64,000 bases of DNA from BOG-908 sp963751795 (GTDB taxonomy: Bacteria > Pseudomonadota > Alphaproteobacteria > Acetobacterales > Acetobacteraceae). Below are positions 43,731 through 51,798 of this stretch, one piece after another. The stretch's first letter is position 1. Each line of letters begins with the position of its first letter. Below the pieces are notes generated by a model, which did not search any database, was not told the DNA's origin, and worked only from the letters and a program-made list of their open reading frames with translations. Both the position numbers and the translations under genes were made by a program. The stretch is taken from assembly GCA_963751795.1 (NCBI GenBank), contig CAVVVI010000004.1, positions 992,001-1,056,000 on the forward strand. The letters run 5' to 3'.

Positions 43731-45365
43731 TCAGCTGTCGAGGTGCAGGAAGGCGTGTACGGCCTGCACCACGACAGAGCCTTCGCCCACGCCTGAGGCG
43801 ACCCGCTTGACCGAACCCGAGCGGACATCGCCCACCGCGTAGATGCCTGGCTTGCTGGTCGCGAACGGTGAAGCCGCATCGCGGCCGGTCAGCACGAAGC
43901 CTTTCTCGTCGAGGTCGAGGCAGCCCCGCAGCCACTCGCTGTTCGGCTCGGCGCCGATCATCACAAACACGCCGGAGACCGGCACCGTCTCGCTCTCGCC
44001 GCTCTCGTCATTGGTCCACGTTACGGTGCGCAGGAAGGCCTCACCGTCCAGCGCGGTGATCTCGGTATGCGGGTGCAGCGTGATGCGGTCCGAACAGGTG
44101 ATGCGCTGCACCAGGTAGTCGCTCATCGTTTCGGCCAGGCCGGCGCCGCGCACCAGCACATGCACGTGGGCGACGGTGCGCGAGAGGAACACCGCCGCCT
44201 GGCCGGCCGAGTTGCCGCCGCCCACGACGACCACCTGCCCATCCCGGCACAAAGCGGCCTCCATGCCGGTGGCGGCATAGTGGATGCCCTGCCCTTCGAA
44301 GCGCTCGTAATCGGGCACGGACAGCTTGCGGTAGCGCGCGCCGGTGGCCACGATGATGCTGCGCGCCTGCAGTGCGCGGCCGTCTTCCAGTTCCAGCCGC
44401 AGCGGCGAGGCAGCGCAGTCGAGCTTGCCCACGGCGCGCGAGACGGCGAGCGTGGCGCCGAATTTCTGCGCCTGCACCTGCGCCCGTCCGGCCAGCGCCT
44501 GGCCGGATATGCCGGTGGGAAAGCCCAGATAGTTCTCGATCTTCGACGAGGTGCCGGCCTGCCCGCCGGGTGCCAGCTTTTCCACCACGATGGTGTTCAG
44601 CCCCTCGGAGGCGGCATAGACGGCTGCCGCCAGGCCGGACGGCCCGGCACCCACCACGGCCACGTCATAGACGCCCTCGCAATCGATCGTCTCGGTCATC
44701 CCGAGCGAGTCGGCCAGCTGGATCAGCGTGGGGCGGCGCAGCACGTGATGGCCGGGTGTGACGACCACCGGCAGATGGTCCGGGCAGATGTCGAAGCACT
44801 CGAAGAAGCCTTCGGCATCGGGGTCCTCTTCGGTGTCGAGCAGGCGGTGCGGATAGCCGTTGCGGGTCAGGAACGTCATCAGCGCGAGCGTGTGCGCTGC
44901 GTGGCCGCTGCCCACGATCACCACGCCGCCCTGGGCGTGGCGCAGCAGGCCGGTGCGCCGCAGGATGAAGGCGCGCATCATGATCTCGCCGATATCGGCC
45001 TCGGCGCTCACCAGGCGGCGGAAATCGGCGCGGCGCACGCGGATCACGGTGGTGTCGGCGGCGGCGCGGCCGGTCACCAGGATCTCGCGGTCGTTGAACA
45101 GATCCAGCTCGCCGGTGAACTGGCCCGCTTCGTGGCGGGTGATCACGTGTGCGTCCTCATGCGCGTCGGTATCGAGGATTTCGATGGCGCCATCGACGAC
45201 AAGGAAGAAATCGACGCCGCGCTGCCCGCGCTCGAAAACTATGGTGCCGCCCGCCAGCCGCTCCTGCTGGCCATAGGCCGTGATCCGCCCGGCCATCTCG
45301 TCGGAGAGATGCGGGTAGATCTGCGGCTCGCGCGTATAGGGGTCGGTGAGGTCCAGGTCTGCCAT
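43731..45365 (-). CDS. cNMP-binding, thioredoxin-reductase-like FAD oxidoreductase
   Basis: 544 residues in three parts: an N-terminal cyclic-nucleotide-binding (CAP-like) domain (about 15-135), a short thioredoxin/glutaredoxin-like segment around VVIVGSGHAAHTLALMTFLTRNGYPHRLLD without a CxxC, and a thioredoxin-reductase fold (VAVVGAGPSGLAAAVYAASEG; VVVGGGNSAGQAAVFLS; GIYAVGDVR). The redox CxxC of true TrxB is replaced by an AATGMEA-like stretch, so thioredoxin reduction is unlikely. Start ATG 45363-45365 with GGAG upstream. Divergent from the cold-shock gene. Confidence 0.88.
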   Translation of the reverse strand: MADLDLTDPYTREPQIYPHLSDEMAGRITAYGQQERLAGGTIVFERGQRGVDFFLVVDGAIEILDTDAHEDAHVITRHEAGQFTGELDLFNDREILVTGRAAADTTVIRVRRADFRRLVSAEADIGEIMMRAFILRRTGLLRHAQGGVVIVGSGHAAHTLALMTFLTRNGYPHRLLDTEEDPDAEGFFECFDICPDHLPVVVTPGHHVLRRPTLIQLADSLGMTETIDCEGVYDVAVVGAGPSGLAAAVYAASEGLNTIVVEKLAPGGQAGTSSKIENYLGFPTGISGQALAGRAQVQAQKFGATLAVSRAVGKLDCAASPLRLELEDGRALQARSIIVATGARYRKLSVPDYERFEGQGIHYAATGMEAALCRDGQVVVVGGGNSAGQAAVFLSRTVAHVHVLVRGAGLAETMSDYLVQRITCSDRITLHPHTEITALDGEAFLRTVTWTNDESGESETVPVSGVFVMIGAEPNSEWLRGCLDLDEKGFVLTGRDAASPFATSKPGIYAVGDVRSGSVKRVASGVGEGSVVVQAVHAFLHLDS

Positions 45366-45436
45366 GCGGGCTCCAGGGTTGCGCACGCCAACGCGCGGCG
45401 AGGTGGCATCGGCTTGGTATGGGGTGGGATTGCGGC

Positions 45437-45455
45437 CGAACAGGGGGGCTGTTCG
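45437..45455. promoter_or_regulatory. 19-bp inverted repeat between divergent genes
   Basis: CGAACAG-N5-CTGTTCG is perfect in both arms. It ends 17 bases before the cspA -10-like TATACG (45473-45478), where the -35 box would be, so a repressor bound here should block cspA. It may also control the divergent oxidoreductase. Confidence 0.45.
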
Positions 45456-45472
45456 CGCAAGCCCGACCGGTC

Positions 45473-45478
45473 TATACG
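45473..45478 (+). promoter_or_regulatory. Candidate -10 box of the cold-shock gene
   Basis: TATACG lies 27 bases before the ATG at 45506, with AGGAG between them. No good -35 is visible; the inverted repeat occupies that position. Confidence 0.35.
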
Positions 45479-45505
45479 CTCAAACTTCAACAGGAGTGCG
45501 TATCT

Positions 45506-45709
45506 ATGGCTATCGGGACGGTAAAGTGGTTCAACCCGGACAAGGGGTTCGGATTCATCTCCCCGCAAGACGGCGGCAAGGATGTTTTCCTGCACATTAC
45601 GGCAGTGCAGGCTGCCGGGCTGACGACGGTTAAGGACGGCCAGAAGGTCAGCTTCGAAGTGGTGAGCGAGCGCGGCAAGCTTGCGGCGTCGGCGCTGAAG
45701 CTCGCCTGA
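45506..45709 (+). CDS. cspA: Cold-shock protein (CspA family)
   Basis: A 67-residue single cold-shock domain that binds single-stranded nucleic acid. RNP1 is KGFGFI (13-18) and RNP2 DVFLHI (26-31); GTVKWFNPDKGFGFISP is canonical. The start ATG has AGGAG 9 bases upstream. Whether it is cold-induced cannot be told. The 200 bases downstream hold GC-rich dyads (e.g. GCCCCGGCCGGGGC at 45753-45766) but no clear terminator. Confidence 0.96.
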   Translation: MAIGTVKWFNPDKGFGFISPQDGGKDVFLHITAVQAAGLTTVKDGQKVSFEVVSERGKLAASALKLA

Positions 45710-45909
45710 ACTGAAGCGCGGCGCTTTGGCCTTCGGCTGAAGCGTCCGCCAAGCCCCGGCCGGGGCGGGCCGCACCAGCGGCCCAACCGGCGCCTACCTT
45801 CACGGAGGATCGGGGTCATTCCCGTTCGCTCCGTGTTTGCGTGTGGTGCGAGGCGCTGCCTGGGCGGCGGCTGAGCCACCGAGCCGGCCCGACGTTTTGG
45901 AGGCTGCGG

Positions 45910-46194
45910 ATGCGCGTGGACGTGATCGGGCTGGGCCTGTGCATGCTGCTGTGCGGCTGCGTCGCCGCCGTGCCGCCACGGCCGACGCGCCCTGCCGTGC
46001 CTGCCACCCGTGCCGAGCACGTGCCGCCGGCCCCCACCAGGCGCGTGGTCTGGCAGCCCGGCGAGTGGCGCGAGGATGCCGGCAGCTTCGTGTGGGTGCC
46101 CGGCCATTACGTCAAACGCCTGGCCGGCTACCATCACTGGGTACGTGGCCATTGGAGCGCCGATGGCGTGTGGGTGGCCGGGCACTGGGCCTAG
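45910..46194 (+). CDS. Small lipoprotein with W-x-P-G-x-W repeats
   Basis: 94 residues. A signal peptide ends in lipobox LCGC (Cys17), followed by a Pro/Arg-rich linker and repeats of the form WQPGEW, WVPGHY, WVRGHW and WVAGHW (about 55-94), similar to YXWXQW/WxxGHW-type surface proteins. ATG 45910 has GGAGG 5 bases upstream. Its last 4 bases overlap the convergent GT9 gene. Function unknown. Confidence 0.75.
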   Translation: MRVDVIGLGLCMLLCGCVAAVPPRPTRPAVPATRAEHVPPAPTRRVVWQPGEWREDAGSFVWVPGHYVKRLAGYHHWVRGHWSADGVWVAGHWA

Positions 46195-47171
46195 CGGGCT
46201 TGCTCGGGCGCGTCGCGCGCCAGCGTGTCGAGCACGAGCGGCACGGTGATCGCCGCCATGCCGGCGCGCGGCCCGGCGGGCGGGATGACGGGGCGGATCA
46301 GCGCGCTGTGGCGCAGCGGCCCGGAGGCGCCGAACAGGCCATAAGCCGGCCGGCCCACGGCGGCTCGCAAGTTCATCAGGCCGCTGTCGTTGCCGACGAA
46401 CAGGTCGGCCTCCGCCAGCAGCGCTATCGCCTCCGGAAGCGCCCAACCCGCGGCCGCCTGGATCGCGGCGCCGCTGGCCTCGATGACGGCGCTCGCCAAC
46501 GCGGCCTCGTGCCCGGCGGCGAGCAGGATGACGCTGCCCGGCCTCCGTGCCAGATGCGCGGCCAGCGCCGCCCAGTTGGCCACCCCCCATTGACGGTTGG
46601 CGCCCTGGCTGCCGATGCCCAGGACGCTCCATGGCCGGGGTGCGGCTTCCAGGCGCCGCAGCACGCGCTCGCGGCTGCCGGGATCGACGGCAACGCGCGC
46701 CTCCGGCAACGGGGCGAGGCCCAGCGCCGCGGCGTAGGCGGTGGCCTGGTCGAACGCCTCGGTGAACGGCGCGATGGCGCCGAGATAGGGGCCGCGGTTC
46801 AGCCAGGCGCGCTGGGCGCGGCTGGTGCCGTAGCCGGCACGATGGGGGATGCCGGCCAGCCGCATGGAAGCCGCCAGCGACGCGCCGTGGTGCAGGAGCA
46901 CGCATGAGTCCAGCCGGGCGGCGCGCAGGGTGGCGACGAGGCGTGGGAAGCCGAGCGGCCCATCATGCCGGCCCCTGCCCTGCCGCGGGTTGCGGTCGAA
47001 CCAGACGATGCGGCCGATCAGCGCATCGTTCGCGAGCAGGGTGTCGGCCTGCGTGCTGGGCTTGGTGATCAGCGTAATGGGGCCGCGCGTGGCCAATGCG
47101 CGGATCAGCGGCAGGTGCCAGATGAGGTCGCCCAGGCCAGGCCGCGGCTGGAATACCGCGTGCGCGGTCAC
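46191..47171 (-). CDS. Glycosyltransferase family 9 (heptosyltransferase-like)
   Basis: A 326-residue GT9 protein, the family of ADP-heptose:LPS heptosyltransferases. Supporting blocks are the N-terminal RPGLGDLIWHLPLIRAL, LLHHGASLAASMRLAGIPHRAGYG, and the C-terminal DLFVGNDSGLMNLRAAVGRPAYGLFG typical of the nucleotide-sugar site. The GTG start is 27 bases after the galE stop, so both are probably co-transcribed. Acceptor unknown; LPS core is likely. Confidence 0.88.
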   Translation of the reverse strand: MTAHAVFQPRPGLGDLIWHLPLIRALATRGPITLITKPSTQADTLLANDALIGRIVWFDRNPRQGRGRHDGPLGFPRLVATLRAARLDSCVLLHHGASLAASMRLAGIPHRAGYGTSRAQRAWLNRGPYLGAIAPFTEAFDQATAYAAALGLAPLPEARVAVDPGSRERVLRRLEAAPRPWSVLGIGSQGANRQWGVANWAALAAHLARRPGSVILLAAGHEAALASAVIEASGAAIQAAAGWALPEAIALLAEADLFVGNDSGLMNLRAAVGRPAYGLFGASGPLRHSALIRPVIPPAGPRAGMAAITVPLVLDTLARDAPEQAR

Positions 47172-47198
47172 CGGCCGCGCGGCCCCCGGCCGCCCGCC

Positions 47199-48188
47199 CT
47201 AGTCACCGGCATAGCCGCGCGGGTGCACCTCGCGCCAGGCCAGCGCGTGCTGCACGATCGTCGGCAGCGCATCGTAGGCCGGCGCCCAGCCGGTTTCGGC
47301 CCGCAGCTTGCCGCTGCCGGCCACCAGCACGGCGGGGTCGCCGGCGCGGCGCCCGGCCTTGCGCACCGGCACGCTCCGGCCGCTCACCTGTTCGACGGTG
47401 CGGATCACGTCCATCACGGAATGCCCGGCGCCGTTGCCTAGATTGTAGGTGACCGAACGCGCGTCGAGCTGCGCCAGCGCGCAAAGATGCGCCTGGGCCA
47501 GATCGGCGACGTGGATGTAGTCGCGGATGCAGGTGCCGTCCGGCGTGGGGTAATCCTGGCCGAATACGGCGATCTCCGGCCGGCGGCCCAGCGCCGCGTC
47601 GATCACCAGCGGGATCAGATGCGTCTCGGGGCTATGGTCCTCGCCCAGCCGGCCCTGCGGATCGGCGCCGGCCGCGTTGAAGTAGCGCAGGCAGGCCGAA
47701 CGCAGGCCGCAGACCTGGCCGGCCCAGTAGAGCGCCCGCTCGAGCATCAGCTTGCTCTCGCCATAGGGCGATCCGGGGTCGATCGACTCGGTCTCGTCGA
47801 TGGGAATGCGCTGCGGGTTGCCGAACAGATTGGCCGTAGAAGAGAGCACGAAGCGGGTGACGCCGTGCCGCACGCAGGCCTCGATCAGGCCGAAACCGAG
47901 GCCGGCATTCTCGGTCAGATAGTGGAACGGGCGCTGCATGCTCTCGCCCACCAGCGACAGCGCCGCGAAATGGAACACCGCGTGCCACGGGCCGTCGGCG
48001 AGCACGCGGTCCAGCGTGGCCAGGTCGGCCAGCTCGGCTTCCACCAGCCTGGCCGGCGCCAGCACGGCCGCGCGGTGGCCCTGGCGAAGGTTGTCGTACA
48101 CGCAGACGTCGTGGCCCGCATCGAGCAGGGCCAGCACCAGGTGGCTGCCCACATAGCCGGCGCCGCCGGTGACCAGGTAACGACCCAT
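47199..48188 (-). CDS. galE: UDP-glucose 4-epimerase
   Basis: Interconverts UDP-glucose and UDP-galactose for surface polysaccharides. The 329-residue SDR protein shows NAD-binding TGGAGYVGSH (7-16), VYDNLRQGH, the catalytic Thr118/Tyr142/Lys146 (SSTANLFG; PYGESK), RYFNAAGADPQGRLGE and DGTCIRDYIHVADLAQAH. The start ATG at 48186-48188 has GGGAGAG upstream. The frame is open further upstream only as antisense to the ABC-F gene. It probably leads an operon with the GT9 gene. Confidence 0.94.
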   Translation of the reverse strand: MGRYLVTGGAGYVGSHLVLALLDAGHDVCVYDNLRQGHRAAVLAPARLVEAELADLATLDRVLADGPWHAVFHFAALSLVGESMQRPFHYLTENAGLGFGLIEACVRHGVTRFVLSSTANLFGNPQRIPIDETESIDPGSPYGESKLMLERALYWAGQVCGLRSACLRYFNAAGADPQGRLGEDHSPETHLIPLVIDAALGRRPEIAVFGQDYPTPDGTCIRDYIHVADLAQAHLCALAQLDARSVTYNLGNGAGHSVMDVIRTVEQVSGRSVPVRKAGRRAGDPAVLVAGSGKLRAETGWAPAYDALPTIVQHALAWREVHPRGYAGD

Positions 48189-48332
48189 GTGCTCTCCCGA
48201 ACATTCCACGGCGGCCCGTCGGCGCGCAGTGCAAGGCAGTATCGCGGAAGGCGGCCCCATGCCAGCCCGCCAGCGCAGCCGACCTGCGTTGCGCGGCCTT
48301 GCCTCGCGCCGGCGCACCCCCGACAACGCGGC

Positions 48333-50138
48333 ATGGCACCGCCCCTGCTCTCGCTGCAAAACATCCACCTCACGCTGGGCGGTGCGCCGCTGCTGGACGG
48401 CGCGGAACTGGCCGTGGGCGCGGGCGAGCGCATCTGCCTGGTCGGCCGCAACGGCTCGGGGAAGTCCACGCTGCTGAAGGTGGCGGCCGGGCTGCTGGCG
48501 CCCAGCGATGGCGTGCGCTTCATCCAGCCAGGCGCCACCGTGCGCTACCTGCACCAGGAGCCCGATTTCGGCGACGCGGCGACCGTGCTGGCCTATGTGG
48601 AAGCGGGCCTCGGCCCGGGGGACGATTCCTATCGCGCGCGGGCGCTGCTCGAGCAGGTGGGGCTGACGGGTGACGAAGCGCCGGGCCGGCTCTCGGGCGG
48701 GGAAAGCCGGCGCGCGGCCCTGGTGCGGGCGCTGGCGCCAGCGCCGGACCTGCTGCTGCTCGACGAGCCGACCAACCATCTGGACCTGCCGGCTATCGAG
48801 TGGCTGGAGGCAGAGCTGGCGGCCTCGCGCGCCGGCATCGTGCTGATCAGCCACGATCGGCGGCTGCTCGAAAGTGTCAGCCGCAGCATCGTCTGGCTGG
48901 ATCGCGGCCAGACCCGGCGGGTCGATCGCGGCTTCGCCAATTTCGAGGCGTGGCGCGACGAGGTGCTCGAGCAGGAGGAGCGCGACCAGCACAAGCTCGG
49001 CCGCCAGATTGCACGCGAGGAGGATTGGATGCGCTACGGCGTGACCGCGCGCCGCAAGCGCAACGTGCGGCGCGTGGCCGAACTCGCCGGCCTGCGCGAG
49101 CGCAAGCGCGAGCATGTGCGGCCCACAGGCGGCGTGCGCATGGCCGCCAGCGAGGCCGAGGGCAGCGGCAAGCTGGTGGCGGTGGCCGAGGGTGTGAGCA
49201 AATCTTATCCGGCGCCGGAGGGCGGCACCAAGCCGGTGGTGCGCGGCTTCTCCGCGCGGATCGTGCGCGGCGACCGCGTGGGCATCGTGGGGCCCAACGG
49301 CGCCGGCAAATCGACGCTGCTGAAGCTGCTCACCGGCGTCGAGCAGCCCGATGACGGGCAGATCAGGCTGGGCACCAATCTGTCGGCCGTGACGCTGGAC
49401 CAGACGCGCGACAGCCTGAACCCGAACGCCACGCTGTCGGAAACGCTGACCGGCGGCGCCGGCGACCAGGTGGAGGTGGCCGGGCAGAAGCGCCACGTGA
49501 TCGGCTACATGAAGGATTTCCTGTTCCGCCCCGAACAGGCGCGCACGCCCGTGGGCGTATTGTCGGGCGGCGAGCGCGGGCGGCTGATGCTGGCCGTGGC
49601 GCTGGCGCGGCCGAGCAACCTGATGATCCTCGACGAGCCGACCAACGATCTGGATCTGGAAACGCTCGACCTGCTGCAGGAAATGCTGGCCGACTACCAG
49701 GGCACCGTGCTGCTGGTGAGCCACGACCGCGATTTCCTCGATCGCGTGGTGACGAGCACCATGGCATTCGAGGGCGGCGGGCGCTGGCAGGAATATGCCG
49801 GCGGCTATTCCGACATGCTGGTGCAGCGCGGCTCGCCATCATCGGTGAAAGCCGAGGCGCGCAAACGGGCGGCCGTGACCGCAGCCGCCCCGGCGCGGCC
49901 CGCCTCCCCCAAGAAGCTGTCGTTCAAGCAGCAGCACGAACTGGGCGGATTGCCGGATGCGATTGCCAAGCTGCAGGCCGATATCGTGCGCTACCAGCGT
50001 GTGCTGACCGACGCCAATCTGTACACGCGCGACCGCAAGAAGTTCGACCTGACCAATTCAGCCCTGGCGCAGGCCGAGACGGAGCTGGCGCGCGCCGAGG
50101 AGCGCTGGCTGGAGCTGGAGATGCTGCGCACCGGCTGA
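48333..50138 (+). CDS. uup: ABC-F family ATPase (Uup type)
   Basis: 601 residues with two ABC domains and no membrane segments. The first has Walker A GRNGSGKST (about 39-47), signature LSGGESRRAAL and Walker B LLLLDEPTNHLDL; the second has GPNGAGKST, LSGGERGRLML and LMILDEPTNDLDL. A C-terminal coiled coil (LPDAIAKLQADIVRYQRVL to EERWLELEML) is typical of Uup, linked to ribosome and branched-DNA functions. It is divergent from galE. Confidence 0.92.
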   Translation: MAPPLLSLQNIHLTLGGAPLLDGAELAVGAGERICLVGRNGSGKSTLLKVAAGLLAPSDGVRFIQPGATVRYLHQEPDFGDAATVLAYVEAGLGPGDDSYRARALLEQVGLTGDEAPGRLSGGESRRAALVRALAPAPDLLLLDEPTNHLDLPAIEWLEAELAASRAGIVLISHDRRLLESVSRSIVWLDRGQTRRVDRGFANFEAWRDEVLEQEERDQHKLGRQIAREEDWMRYGVTARRKRNVRRVAELAGLRERKREHVRPTGGVRMAASEAEGSGKLVAVAEGVSKSYPAPEGGTKPVVRGFSARIVRGDRVGIVGPNGAGKSTLLKLLTGVEQPDDGQIRLGTNLSAVTLDQTRDSLNPNATLSETLTGGAGDQVEVAGQKRHVIGYMKDFLFRPEQARTPVGVLSGGERGRLMLAVALARPSNLMILDEPTNDLDLETLDLLQEMLADYQGTVLLVSHDRDFLDRVVTSTMAFEGGGRWQEYAGGYSDMLVQRGSPSSVKAEARKRAAVTAAAPARPASPKKLSFKQQHELGGLPDAIAKLQADIVRYQRVLTDANLYTRDRKKFDLTNSALAQAETELARAEERWLELEMLRTG

Positions 50139-50226
50139 GGCCGCGTCGCCCGCGCATCTGCGGCCTTGCCACCACCGCCCGCTTGGGCTGACAACGAGCC
50201 ACGCGATCGCGAAAAGGATAGCAGAG

Positions 50227-51228
50227 ATGGCCGACCAGAACCGCCAGTGGCAGCTGACCAGCCGGCCGCAGGGCCTGCCCAAGCGCAGCGACTTCACCCT
50301 GGCTACCCTGCCGGTCCCCGAGCCGAAAGAGGGCGAGGTGCTGGTGCGCACGGATTACATCTCGCTCGATCCGGCCATGCGCGGCTGGATGAACGACGCA
50401 CGTTCCTACATCCCGCCGATCAAGATCGGCGAGGTGATGCGGGCCGGCGCGGTGGGCGAAGTCGTTGCCTCCAACCACCCGAATTTCAAGCCGGGCGACC
50501 ACGCCGTGGGCATGTTCGGCATGCAGGATTATGCCGTGGTGGACGGCCAGGGCGCGCAGAAGGTGGATGGCAAGGCCGCACCGCTGCCGCTCTACCTCAG
50601 CGCACTCGGCATGCCGGGCATGACGGCGTATTTCGGCCTGCTGGACGTGGGCGCGCCGGTCAGCGGCCAGACGGTGGTGGTATCGGCGGCCTCCGGCGCG
50701 GTGGGCGCGCTCGTCGGGCAGATCGCCCGCATCAAGGGCTGCCGCGTGGTCGGGCTCGCCGGTGGTGCCGCCAAATGCGCCTATCTGCGCGACGAGCTCG
50801 GCTTCGATGCTGTCATTGACTACAAGAACGAGGATGTGGGCCGCGCGCTGAGCACGCATTGCCCGCGCGGCATCGACGTCTATTTCGACAACGTCGGCGG
50901 CGACATCCTGGACCAGGTGCTGGCCCGCCTGGCGCGTCATGCACGCGTGGTGATCTGCGGCGCCATCTCGCAATACAACAGCACCGAAGTGGCCGGGCCG
51001 AAGAACTACATGATGCTGCTGGTGCAGCATGCGCGCATGGAAGGGTTCGTGGTGTTCGATTACGCGGCGCGCTACGCGGAGGGTGCAGCGGCGATGGCCG
51101 GCTGGCTGCGCGATGGCTCGCTGAAGTCGAAGGAAGACATCGTGGACGGGCTCGAGACGTTTCCGGAAACATTGCTGAAGCTGTTTTCCGGGGAGAATTT
51201 CGGGAAGCTTTGCATCAAGGCGCGTTAG
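50227..51228 (+). CDS. NADP-dependent MDR oxidoreductase (CurA/leukotriene-reductase type)
   Basis: A 333-residue zinc-free medium-chain reductase. The N-terminus RQWQLTSRPQGLPKRSDF, LDPAMRGWMNDARSYIPPIKIGEVMRAG, and the NADPH-binding AASGAVGALVGQIARIKGCRVVGLAGG place it with CurA/prostaglandin-reductase-like enzymes that reduce alpha,beta-unsaturated carbonyls. It is monocistronic and ends in a strong hairpin. Confidence 0.92.
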   Translation: MADQNRQWQLTSRPQGLPKRSDFTLATLPVPEPKEGEVLVRTDYISLDPAMRGWMNDARSYIPPIKIGEVMRAGAVGEVVASNHPNFKPGDHAVGMFGMQDYAVVDGQGAQKVDGKAAPLPLYLSALGMPGMTAYFGLLDVGAPVSGQTVVVSAASGAVGALVGQIARIKGCRVVGLAGGAAKCAYLRDELGFDAVIDYKNEDVGRALSTHCPRGIDVYFDNVGGDILDQVLARLARHARVVICGAISQYNSTEVAGPKNYMMLLVQHARMEGFVVFDYAARYAEGAAAMAGWLRDGSLKSKEDIVDGLETFPETLLKLFSGENFGKLCIKAR

Positions 51229-51236
51229 GAAGGGCT

Positions 51237-51264
51237 CGCGCCGCTCTGGCTTCAGAGCGGCGCG
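51237..51264. terminator. Bidirectional hairpin at convergent gene ends
   Basis: A perfect 12-bp stem (CGCGCCGCTCTG / CAGAGCGGCGCG) with a GCTT loop starts 8 bases after the oxidoreductase stop. The stop codon of the opposite lipoprotein gene lies inside it (51252-51254). There is no T tract. Confidence 0.6.
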
Positions 51265-51722
51265 CAGATTCCGGAGCCATGCGCGGCCGGGTCGTGAAAC
51301 GACATTTGCGTCAGTTCGAAATCGGTGATGGGCGCCGGCCCTTGGAAGCGAACGCGGATCATCACCGCGGCACCTGCCTGGCAGGCCTGGTCATCAACGA
51401 GCGAGCCGCGTGCGACATACCAGCACGTGATCGGATACGGACTCTGCAACACACGATCGGTGCCGCCTTCGCGGTAATCACCCCATTGGTCGCAGGTGAA
51501 GTGCTCGGCTTCCAGGGCTTGTACGAACGGCCGCGGCAGCAGCGGTAATTTTGTCGCGAGATAGTGGTGCAGCCGACCGTTTAGGGAACCGGCCGGCAAC
51601 GCCCCGCTGCCGAGCCCATCGGCCCATTTCGAAGCCGCCACAATCCGCCAAACGCCCCCCTCCGGCGCCGGCAGCCCCACACACCCCGCAACACCCAAGG
51701 CAACCACCAAAACCAAACGCAT
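51252..51722 (-). CDS. Small lipoprotein, unknown function
   Basis: 156 residues beginning MRLVLVVALGVAGC, a lipoprotein signal with lipobox VAGC (Cys14). The mature part contains four cysteines (FTCDQWGD, ITCWYVARG, QACQAG, GICAPL), suggesting disulfides. I recognise no family. ATG 51720-51722 has GGAG upstream. It is downstream of, and possibly co-transcribed with nothing but, its own start region; the two-component genes end 76 bases upstream on the same strand. Confidence 0.65.
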   Translation of the reverse strand: MRLVLVVALGVAGCVGLPAPEGGVWRIVAASKWADGLGSGALPAGSLNGRLHHYLATKLPLLPRPFVQALEAEHFTCDQWGDYREGGTDRVLQSPYPITCWYVARGSLVDDQACQAGAAVMIRVRFQGPAPITDFELTQMSFHDPAAHGSGICAPL

Positions 51723-51798
51723 GATGTCTCCGGTAACGGGGGCCTGGGGCCTTAGGCCCCAGCGGGTCCAGGGCAGAGCCCTGGCCTTCCTAAAAACC

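Noticed and set aside
45753..45766. GCCCCGGCCGGGGC as cspA terminator
   Set aside because: As a palindrome without loop bases and without a T tract it is poor hairpin material; similar GC dyads are common by chance here.
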